A stretch of DNA of 6,552 nt, taken from assembly GCA_020027305.1 (NCBI GenBank), contig JAHRAM010000066.1, positions 1 to 6,552 on the forward strand, given 5' to 3'. Shown piece by piece: positions 1 to 4,995 of this stretch. The DNA comes from Acidimicrobiia bacterium. Lineage in GTDB: Bacteria > Actinomycetota > Acidimicrobiia > Acidimicrobiales > Hopanoidiivorantaceae. Numbering within the stretch: the stretch's first letter is position 1; the number at the start of each line of letters is the position of its first letter. A model generated the notes under the pieces. The model was not told the DNA's origin. It saw nothing but the letters and a program-made list of their open reading frames with translations, and did no database searches. The position numbers and the translations under genes are program-made.

Positions 1-32
1 CACTGCTTATATATTACATTCGCATGTAAACA
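1..32 (-). repeat. Left copy of 32-bp direct repeat with promoter-like content
   Basis: This element matches 1587-1618 without gaps at an offset of exactly 1586. Positions 1-19 (cactgcttatatattacat) are identical, 20-25 differ at all six positions, and 26-32 (gtaaaca) are identical. It contains an inverted repeat, TTACAT-TCGC-ATGTAA (14-29). Read on the minus strand it has a -10-like TAATAT (16 back to 11), then 7 nt, then GTG (3-1). The right copy places the same GTG at the start of the Panacea gene. I infer that a further minus-strand gene begins at position 3 and leaves the window. The repeat may extend left of position 1. Confidence 0.8.
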
Positions 33-160
33 ATAATTATAGATTTTCATAAATAGGGCAGGAATAAAATATATTTCCCTATCAAATAACTTATTTTGCG
101 ACAAGCAAGATATTAAGAGCTGCTGAAAGCGATGAAAATACCTAAACATATCAAACTTAT
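33..160. other. Non-coding spacer between repeat and toxin stop
   Basis: This is AT-rich sequence between the left repeat and the stop codon of the PIN gene. I see no open reading frame of note. A possible hairpin pairs ATAGGG (53-58) with CCCTAT (77-82) around an 18-nt AT-rich loop. It lies downstream of the PIN gene on the minus strand but has no T-run after it, so it is a poor candidate for an intrinsic terminator. Confidence 0.5.
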
Positions 161-631
161 TTAACTAGGAATAACAAGCCCGTTGGCGATTGGGTCGTCT
201 GTGATAATGAGTCCGCCCAAGACATCATGCCCGCTGAGTTTAATCATTCGCTTGTCAAATGTTTGCAGGTAGCTTGCCCCAGCTAAGATTGCAGTAGCTA
301 TACATTCAGAATCGTTTTTAAATTTAAGGGTTGAAATATTGAATACCTGACGAATATATACAGCAAATACAGCAATGTCTTGAATATCTAGATATGCCTG
401 ATGCTCGCTTATGAACTGCTCGAATCTAGTGACAGCAGATGGATACTCCTTCATCGTCACCTCTGTTTTAATTACATCTGGCACGACTAAGCTCAGCACG
501 CCGCTATCTATCGCCTCATATATAGGCTTTATTTTTTGGAGTTGCTCTTGTGTAGCATCTCCAGTAGCTCCTTCAAACCAATATATTGCAGTATTAGCGT
601 CCCAACAAATTAACTCACTCAATAAATTCAC
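161..631 (-). CDS. PIN-domain ribonuclease, probable toxin of a toxin-antitoxin pair
   Basis: A 156-residue single-domain protein of the PIN (VapC-like) fold, a metal-dependent RNase family that commonly acts as a toxin cutting tRNA, rRNA or mRNA. The acidic residues expected in the active site are visible: Asp11 in WDANTAIYWFEG, Glu57 in PDVIKTEV, Asp107 (with Glu109) in NDSECIATAILAGA, and Asp126 in LQTFDKRM. No signal peptide or membrane segment is seen, so it should act in the cytoplasm. The chosen start is GTG at 631, inside the end of the upstream gene (17-nt overlap). There is no clear Shine-Dalgarno sequence, so translation is probably coupled to the upstream gene. TTG at 622 is an alternative start. 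The PIN call is firm; the cellular target and toxicity are inferred from family and context. Confidence 0.82.
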   Translation of the reverse strand: MNLLSELICWDANTAIYWFEGATGDATQEQLQKIKPIYEAIDSGVLSLVVPDVIKTEVTMKEYPSAVTRFEQFISEHQAYLDIQDIAVFAVYIRQVFNISTLKFKNDSECIATAILAGASYLQTFDKRMIKLSGHDVLGGLIITDDPIANGLVIPS

Positions 632-1589
632 CGAGGCTGATGGAGCGACCTTCTAAGATACGTTCTTCAACCGTTTTATAACCTGGTTCTCCTTTTCTTG
701 GAATCACTTGCGAGGAGTTTCCCCCTTCGTTGTGAATGATAGGGTTATGGATAAAAAGCCCATTAGAAGATAAGGACTCGATAGAGCGAGCATGAACTTT
801 GTCTGGGAATCTACGGCCATTCTCATAGAGGAAACAACCAGATATATGTGTATACTTTTCGTTCTCTAGTTCTGCTTTTAAATCATCTAATATATCAATA
901 TCAAATGTGCATTTGATGGTTTCACCCGGATTTGGGATTGCTGAAAAAAACATAAAGTATTTTTCGTCAACGTTAATTTCACGAACTCTTCCGCTAATAG
1001 AACTTACATCGTTATAGTCGTCTGGATTTATATCATCAAGTAAACCTCTATCTATTTCAGGCATAAGAATTGAATAATATGTCTGCCAATGGTAAGGTTC
1101 GGCCTCTGTGTGCCACAGCCTATGGTCGATAATGCCAGCTTCTGGTTTAAGCCACATAGCTTCCATAGCAAAAAATGCCGTAATCCAGTCAAGATTGTCG
1201 TCACCATATAAATCAAAAACTTTATTGATAACTTTCATAGATTTTTCACAAAGCTCAGGAGCAGAGTCTGGAATTTCTATTGGTTCCAACCTCTTATAGT
1301 CTCTGAACTTATGATACACAGCACGGATAATGGGGCCGTGTTCCCATGCTTCAATAGGGTCGCTGAAAAGTAGCTCCCTATAAAAAGCCATATGCCAAGC
1401 TTGGCAATAAAAAAGAAGTTTTTGGAGTTTAAGGTTTACAATTTCCCTATCTTGTTTACAATTGACTAAAATCCAATCAGCAATTTGGGTAGCACAATAT
1501 TTCGCACCAAACTTCTCAGTTGCTTCTTCAACCTTTTTCGAAACTTGATGCGCACTTGTGCTCTCAGTTTTTTGTTCCATTAAACTCAC
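615..1589 (-). CDS. Panacea-domain (DUF4065/SocA-like) protein with extra C-terminal domain, probable antitoxin
   Basis: A 324-residue protein with three visible parts. Residues about 27-175 form a Panacea domain, recognised by IADWIL, LKLQKLLFYCQAWHMAF (53-69) and PIEAWEHGPIIRAVYHKF (78-95). Panacea proteins are known as antitoxins that neutralise many unrelated toxins, and SocA is a related adaptor. Residues about 195-275 look like a small beta-barrel (SGRVREINVDEKYFMFF, ETIKCTFDIDILDDL, HISGCFLYENGRRFPDKV), resembling nucleic-acid-binding OB-type folds. A 30-residue tail follows (about 295-324). The stop overlaps the PIN start, the classic antitoxin-first layout. The GTG start at 1589 is preferred because a -10 box lies 7 nt upstream; ATG at 1580 (residue 4) is the alternative. 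The antitoxin role is inferred from family and operon; the C-terminal fold is inferred from sequence pattern only. Confidence 0.8.
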   Translation of the reverse strand: MSLMEQKTESTSAHQVSKKVEEATEKFGAKYCATQIADWILVNCKQDREIVNLKLQKLLFYCQAWHMAFYRELLFSDPIEAWEHGPIIRAVYHKFRDYKRLEPIEIPDSAPELCEKSMKVINKVFDLYGDDNLDWITAFFAMEAMWLKPEAGIIDHRLWHTEAEPYHWQTYYSILMPEIDRGLLDDINPDDYNDVSSISGRVREINVDEKYFMFFSAIPNPGETIKCTFDIDILDDLKAELENEKYTHISGCFLYENGRRFPDKVHARSIESLSSNGLFIHNPIIHNEGGNSSQVIPRKGEPGYKTVEERILEGRSISLGEFIE

Positions 1590-1618
1590 TGCTTATATAT
1601 TACATCTCGCAGTAAACA
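1587..1618 (-). repeat. Right copy of 32-bp direct repeat, covering promoter and start codon of the Panacea gene
   Basis: This is the second copy of the element at 1-32, in the same orientation. It preserves the outer dyad TTAC-N8-GTAA (1600-1615), although the six bases at 1606-1611 all differ in register from the left copy. The pentamer tcgca occurs in both copies, shifted by one base, so paired one-base indels could also explain the difference. The element holds the GTG start (1589-1587) and a -10-like TAATAT. It is most simply read as the operon's promoter and operator. Confidence 0.8.
1597..1602 (-). promoter_or_regulatory. -10 box for a leaderless Panacea-PIN transcript
   Basis: On the minus strand TAATAT is followed by 7 nt and then GTG at 1589, the spacing expected when transcription starts at the start codon itself. 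No convincing -35 hexamer is seen at 16-18 bp upstream, so activity is uncertain. The TTAC-N8-GTAA dyad overlaps the upstream end of this box, as an autorepressor operator would. Confidence 0.4.
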
Positions 1619-1654
1619 TTAAATATAAATATAGTAAATGTATAGATATGGCTA

Positions 1655-1678
1655 CCGCTAAAGCAGTTTTCTTAGCGG
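1655..1678 (-). other. Hairpin downstream of the FmdB gene
   Basis: A perfect 7-bp inverted repeat pairs CCGCTAA (1655-1661) with TTAGCGG (1672-1678) around a 10-nt loop, 21 nt past the FmdB-like stop. It is the strongest hairpin in the 110-bp gap and may mark the 3' end of that transcript. There is no T-run on either side, so it does not qualify as a standard intrinsic terminator. Confidence 0.35.
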
Positions 1679-1699
1679 CTTAATAAAATGCCTACAATA

Positions 1700-2122
1700 C
1701 TATGTTTTGTTTGGTGATGCCTTTTTTTGATTATCCCTTTTTGGGGTCTCTTTTTTGTTTGTGTCTTCCTTTTTAGAAGCTGTGCTGGAGCCTTTTTCGT
1801 TGTTTGCGTTGTTTGCGGTTTTTCCCTCTTTTGCGCCTTTTGCCTCTTTCCCCTCTTTTGTCTCACCTGTATTCGCCTCTTCTTTTGCCTCTGATGATTT
1901 CGCTTTTGAAGCTTGCTTGGCACTATCTGTTTTATAAAACCCTTGACCTTTAAATATAATGGCAGGGGCTGAAAAGATTTTTTCAACCTTTCCTTTGCCA
2001 GGCGCGCTACAAGATTTTTCAACCTTTTCTTTAGGGCAGACCGAAAGACGATCTTCAGAAAACGACTGAATTATGTCAAAATTTATGCCACAGGTTTGGC
2101 AATGATACTCATATGTCGGCAT
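1700..2122 (-). CDS. FmdB-family zinc-ribbon protein with long Lys/Glu/Ala tail
   Basis: A 140-residue protein. Residues 1-67 are a FmdB-type regulatory zinc ribbon (MPTYEYHCQTCG at the start; FSAPAIIFKGQGFYKTDS at the end of the core). The role of this family is poorly known; the original FmdB was described as a putative regulator of formamidase in Methylophilus. The first knuckle, Cys8-x2-Cys11, is intact. The second is odd: CPxCGG is expected, but here Cys29 is followed by PKEKVEKS and Cys38, so the spacing is C-x8-C, and the segment KVEKxxSAP occurs twice (33-41 and 45-53). Residues 68-140 are low-complexity, rich in Lys, Glu, Ala, Thr and Asn, and probably disordered. The gene is divergent from plsY. 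The family call is firm; function is unknown and zinc binding may be weakened. Confidence 0.8.
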   Translation of the reverse strand: MPTYEYHCQTCGINFDIIQSFSEDRLSVCPKEKVEKSCSAPGKGKVEKIFSAPAIIFKGQGFYKTDSAKQASKAKSSEAKEEANTGETKEGKEAKGAKEGKTANNANNEKGSSTASKKEDTNKKETPKRDNQKKASPNKT

Positions 2123-2130
2123 GAGGCTAA

Positions 2131-2159
2131 ATTTTATTTTGAAGACTAAAAAATTACAA
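2131..2159 (-). promoter_or_regulatory. Promoter of the FmdB-like gene
   Basis: On the minus strand there is a -35-like TTGTAA (2159-2154), a 17-bp spacer and a -10-like TAAAAT (2136-2131). Eight nucleotides separate the -10 box from the ATG at 2122, so the mRNA should begin at or within a base or two of the start codon (leaderless). No Shine-Dalgarno sequence is present in the 8 nt. This is the best sigma-70-type promoter in the window. Confidence 0.5.
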
Positions 2160-2164
2160 CTTCA

Positions 2165-2180
2165 AACCTACAATTAGGTT
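2165..2180 (+). promoter_or_regulatory. Perfect dyad abutting the plsY start, overlapping its -10 box
   Basis: AACCTA (2165-2170), CAAT, TAGGTT (2175-2180) form a perfect 6-4-6 inverted repeat ending directly against the ATG at 2181. A -10-like TACAAT (2169-2174) lies inside it, 6 nt from the ATG, again suggesting a leaderless start. No good -35 is seen at the usual distance. The dyad could be an operator controlling plsY, or chance in AT-rich sequence. Confidence 0.4.
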
Positions 2181-2783
2181 ATGAACTATTGGTGGCTCCT
2201 TACAATCGTAGCCTATCTCATCGGCAGTTTCCCCACGGGCAGATTTGTGGGGTCACTTGCTGGGCATGACCCTACCAAAGAAGGCTCTAAAAATCCAGGG
2301 GCTACAAATGTCTATCGGGTAGCTGGTTATCAAGCCGGGGCAGCTGTTTTGATATTTGACATTATCAAAGGAGTCATACCCGTTCTTGTAGCTGTGCTTG
2401 TTAGCCAAAGAGATGTTGCTGTAATATGTTCGGCATGTTGTGTAGTCGGGCATATCTTTCCAATATTTTCTGGCTTTAAGCGAGGAGGAAAAGGCGTTGC
2501 TACATTTGAAGGTGTTAGCCTTCCGCTGAACCCAATTCCTGCTTTGGTTGCTCTTGGTGTGTGGGTTTTAGTTTTTGTGCTTCGAATAAAAAAGCCTATG
2601 GAGCGAAGTTCATTTGCTGCCCTCATAGCAATGCCAGCTTTGCTGGTTGCAACAATTCTTATTGGCCGACCAGCGTTAGAGATATGGGTTTGTGCAGGGC
2701 TGGTAGTTCTTTCAACAATCATGCACAGAAAAAACATTTTGCGAATTATCAATTCCTTTGGTAAAAACAATAACAAGGAATGA
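2181..2783 (+). CDS. plsY: Acyl-phosphate:glycerol-3-phosphate acyltransferase PlsY
   Basis: A 200-residue integral membrane enzyme of the usual length for PlsY. It moves the acyl group from acyl-phosphate (made by PlsX) to the sn-1 position of glycerol-3-phosphate, giving lysophosphatidic acid, the first membrane step of phospholipid synthesis. The three conserved cytoplasmic motifs are present: GSFPTGR (15-21), GSKNPGATNVYR (35-46; the usual form has GN where this has KN) and GHIFPIF...FKRGGKGVAT (90-108). Hydrophobic segments at about 4-14, 52-75, 79-93 and 120-135 and again at about 143-180 fit a multi-spanning protein. The ATG at 2181 directly follows a dyad and -10 box. It is divergent from the FmdB-like gene and 93 bp upstream of moeA on the same strand. 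Confidence 0.96.
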   Translation: MNYWWLLTIVAYLIGSFPTGRFVGSLAGHDPTKEGSKNPGATNVYRVAGYQAGAAVLIFDIIKGVIPVLVAVLVSQRDVAVICSACCVVGHIFPIFSGFKRGGKGVATFEGVSLPLNPIPALVALGVWVLVFVLRIKKPMERSSFAALIAMPALLVATILIGRPALEIWVCAGLVVLSTIMHRKNILRIINSFGKNNNKE

Positions 2784-2799
2784 TAAGTTGAACAACTTA
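2784..2799. promoter_or_regulatory. Inverted repeat in the plsY-moeA gap
   Basis: TAAGTTG-AA-CAACTTA is a perfect dyad with 7-bp arms and a 2-bp centre, starting one base after the plsY stop. It is followed by a run of A, not T, on the plus strand, so it does not look like a plsY terminator. It might be a protein-binding site upstream of moeA. The rest of the 93-bp gap is very AT-rich and holds nothing else clear. Confidence 0.3.
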
Positions 2800-2850
2800 A
2801 AAAAATCGCTGCCACACAATATCTTGAAAAATAAAAAGACAAAACAAAAA

Positions 2851-2884
2851 TAAAATAAAGCAAATGGAACAAAATCATGCTTGA
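2851..2884 (+). promoter_or_regulatory. Possible -10 box and six-codon upstream reading frame overlapping the moeA start
   Basis: A -10-like TAAAAT (2851-2856) lies 7 nt before an ATG at 2864, the same geometry seen at other starts here. That ATG opens a six-codon frame (MEQNHA) ending in TGA at 2882-2884, overlapping the first codons of moeA. Its stop could hand ribosomes to the moeA ATG at 2877, which lacks a good Shine-Dalgarno sequence. The flanking DNA is nearly all A and T, so a chance -10 match is likely. Confidence 0.25.
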
Positions 2885-4169
2885 CCTAGAAACAGCACAA
2901 AAGCAGGTGCTTGAAATATGTGAGCGATTGACACCTCAGGCATACCCACTTGCAGATGCTCTTGGATGTGTCTTGGCTGAAAAACAAATTGCACAATTTG
3001 AAGTTCCACATTTTGACAACACCGCAATGGATGGATTTGCCCTCCGTGCTGAAGACACAAAAAATCCCCCAACCACATTAAAGATAGCTGGAACAATTCT
3101 GGCAGGAGATAAACCAACTTCACTTCCCTCAGTAAACAGCTCAAAAATGTCAAACAATTTAAAAAGCAATTCCAAAATAGACAAATTAAAAAATGGGGCT
3201 ACAGAAAATGACAGCATAAAACATGCGACCACTAACTATGCAATGAAAATAATGACTGGGGCACCAATACCCAAAGGTGCTGATGCCATTATTGAGGTGG
3301 AAAAAACAAAAGAGGATGAAACTGGCTTTGTAGAAATTGCCGAAGAGGTAAAAGAGGGCAACTATATAAGACGGGCAGGAGAAAACATTTCAAAAGGTCA
3401 AGTCATCATTTCTAAGGGAAAGATTTTAACCCCAGCTATGCTGGGCGTATTAGCCAGCCAGTCAATCTATGAAGTCTCAGTTTTTCCAAAGTGCAGAGTT
3501 GGTGTTGTCAGCACTGGAAGTGAACTGATGGAAGGAAGCAAAAACCTGCCCGCTGGCAAAATTTTTGACTCCAACCGCCACATATTGCTATCCCTAATTG
3601 AAAAGGCGGGAATGGAACCAGTGGATCTAGGCATTATAAATGACAAAGAGTCAGCTATTTTGAAAGCAGTTGAGAAAGCATCAAAATTCTGTAATGCCTT
3701 AATCACCAGCGGTGGGGTTTCTATGGGAGATTTCGACTTTGTGAAAAAGGTGCTGACTCAAAATAAGGGTTCAGCCATTCAAGTCGCCATCAAGCCATCT
3801 AAGCCATTGGCATTTGGGCGATTTGATAATATGGTGATTTTTGGGCTACCAGGAAACCCAGTTTCGGCTTTGGTGTCATTTGAACTTTTTGCTCGACCAG
3901 GGCTGAGAAAAATGTCAGGATTTAAAATGCTTGAGCGACCACGATTTGATGCCGTGGCAGCTGCTGACTTCAAAAGAGAACCAGATGGGAAAACTCATTT
4001 CGCTCGAGTTAAATGGAAGTGGAAAAATGGAACATATAAAGTCAAGCCAGTTGAAATGCAAGGCTCACATCAGCTACAAGGATTAGCAGAAGCAAACGGG
4101 CTTGCCATAATTGAAGATGGCAATGGCGTAACCACAGGAGAAGCCATAAAACTAATCTGTTTAGATTAA
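2877..4169 (+). CDS. moeA: Molybdopterin molybdenumtransferase MoeA
   Basis: A 430-residue cytoplasmic enzyme that inserts molybdate into adenylylated molybdopterin to form molybdenum cofactor. The N-terminal MoeA domains cover about 1-200, with the signature FDNTAMDGFALRAEDT (46-61; Asp52 matches the conserved acidic residue of NxAMDGYA) and MKIMTGAPIPKGADAI (123-138). The central MoCF/MogA-like domain (about 205-345) shows GVVSTGSEL (209-217), TSGGVSMGDFD (277-287) and GLPGNPVSALVSFELF (323-338). The C-terminal beta domain follows to 430. A segment of about 34 residues rich in Ser, Asn and Lys (about 85-118) is inserted between AGDKPTSLP and YAMKIMTG, where relatives have a short loop. ATG at 2877 matches the family start. 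It lies downstream of plsY and is convergent with uppP, 5 bp apart. A Glp-type paralogue cannot be excluded. Confidence 0.94.
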   Translation: MLDLETAQKQVLEICERLTPQAYPLADALGCVLAEKQIAQFEVPHFDNTAMDGFALRAEDTKNPPTTLKIAGTILAGDKPTSLPSVNSSKMSNNLKSNSKIDKLKNGATENDSIKHATTNYAMKIMTGAPIPKGADAIIEVEKTKEDETGFVEIAEEVKEGNYIRRAGENISKGQVIISKGKILTPAMLGVLASQSIYEVSVFPKCRVGVVSTGSELMEGSKNLPAGKIFDSNRHILLSLIEKAGMEPVDLGIINDKESAILKAVEKASKFCNALITSGGVSMGDFDFVKKVLTQNKGSAIQVAIKPSKPLAFGRFDNMVIFGLPGNPVSALVSFELFARPGLRKMSGFKMLERPRFDAVAAADFKREPDGKTHFARVKWKWKNGTYKVKPVEMQGSHQLQGLAEANGLAIIEDGNGVTTGEAIKLICLD

Positions 4170-4174
4170 AGAGT

Positions 4175-4984
4175 TTAGCGAAATGGGGTTGCTAAAAACA
4201 CTAAAGCTACAACTCCCAGCAAAACACGTTCTAAAACAAATGGTAGAAATCCAAATTTCTCAAGCAATTTGGTTAAGGTCTTGAGCGAAAACCATCCAAC
4301 CACGCCAGACACCACCATTCCAATCAAAAAGCCATCGCGCATATTTGATGGAATACCTGAAAACCCACCGATATCAATAAATTTATACGCCGCTGCCCCA
4401 ACAAGTATTGGCAGAGCCATAAAGAAGGCAACCCGTATGGCAGATGCCCTATTAAACCCACGCGCCCTTGCTGCAGTTGCAATCACTCCAGAGCGAGAAA
4501 CCCCAGGCATTAAAGCAGCTGCTTGAGCTATTCCAAAAAGCACACTTTCAAATGGCGTGAGTTTTTCAATTCCCTTTTTGGTCGGAAACCAAACATCAAC
4601 CACAAGTAGCAGAATGCCAAATGAAATGAGCAACATAGACATCACCCAGATGCTGGATTCTAAATCGTTAAACACAAATACCCCCAAAAGCACCGCTGGA
4701 ATTGTGGCAAGCCCGATACCTCCCACAAACTTGAGCGACTCTAAATCTCTACGAAATATTTTTGCAGTAAGCAAAACAATATCTTTTCTAAGGTAAACCA
4801 ACAAGGCAAGGGCTGTTCCTAGATGGAGCGCCACATCAAAGGCCTTCTTCAGGCTCTCATCGCCGCCAAAATCATCCCAACCAAGCAGCCACTGGAAAAT
4901 CCTCAAATGGGCACTTGAAGAAACTGGGAAAAATTCTGAGATTCCTTGAATGATGCCAAGCACCAAAGAATGCAAAATAGACAT
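4175..4984 (-). CDS. uppP: Undecaprenyl-diphosphate phosphatase UppP (BacA)
   Basis: A 269-residue integral membrane phosphatase that converts undecaprenyl diphosphate to undecaprenyl phosphate, recycling the lipid carrier for peptidoglycan and other wall polymers; overproduction of the family gives bacitracin resistance. The first signature is QGISEFFPVSSSAHL (13-27), containing the (E/Q)xxxE pattern at Gln13-Glu17 and His26. The second is PGVSRSG (160-166), whose Arg164 matches the essential arginine. Several hydrophobic segments fill the rest, ending at the C-terminus. Length is typical (about 265-280). The ATG at 4984 lies 11 nt after the tldE stop with no strong Shine-Dalgarno sequence, so it is probably the last gene of the tldD-tldE-uppP operon. 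It is convergent with moeA with only 5 bp between stops and no visible terminator. Confidence 0.96.
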   Translation of the reverse strand: MSILHSLVLGIIQGISEFFPVSSSAHLRIFQWLLGWDDFGGDESLKKAFDVALHLGTALALLVYLRKDIVLLTAKIFRRDLESLKFVGGIGLATIPAVLLGVFVFNDLESSIWVMSMLLISFGILLLVVDVWFPTKKGIEKLTPFESVLFGIAQAAALMPGVSRSGVIATAARARGFNRASAIRVAFFMALPILVGAAAYKFIDIGGFSGIPSNMRDGFLIGMVVSGVVGWFSLKTLTKLLEKFGFLPFVLERVLLGVVALVFLATPFR

Positions 4985-4995
4985 TGGGCTAAATT

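Noticed and set aside
53..82. Intrinsic terminator after the PIN gene
   Set aside because: The stem is six base pairs with an 18-nt loop and no T-run follows on the minus strand.
1..1618. Integron cassette with attC sites
   Set aside because: No RYYYAAC/GTTRRRY core sites or long imperfect palindromes were found at the repeat copies, and no integrase is visible.
1..1618. Xer-type pdif module bracketing the toxin-antitoxin genes
   Set aside because: The 6-bp variable core between conserved arms is suggestive, but the arms do not resemble known XerC/XerD half-sites, and the element coincides with a promoter and start codon.
1672..2022. Open frame of 116 codons on the minus strand rich in Lys, Arg and Gln
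   Set aside because: It lies inside the FmdB-like gene in another frame. Its composition simply reflects the purine-rich low-complexity tail, and it lacks any recognisable domain.
2330..2878. 182-codon minus-strand open frame opposite plsY
   Set aside because: It is the reverse shadow of plsY, which has clear family motifs. The shadow frame shows no domain.
4170..4174. Bidirectional terminator between moeA and uppP
   Set aside because: Only 5 bp separate the stops and no hairpin with a T-run is seen around them.
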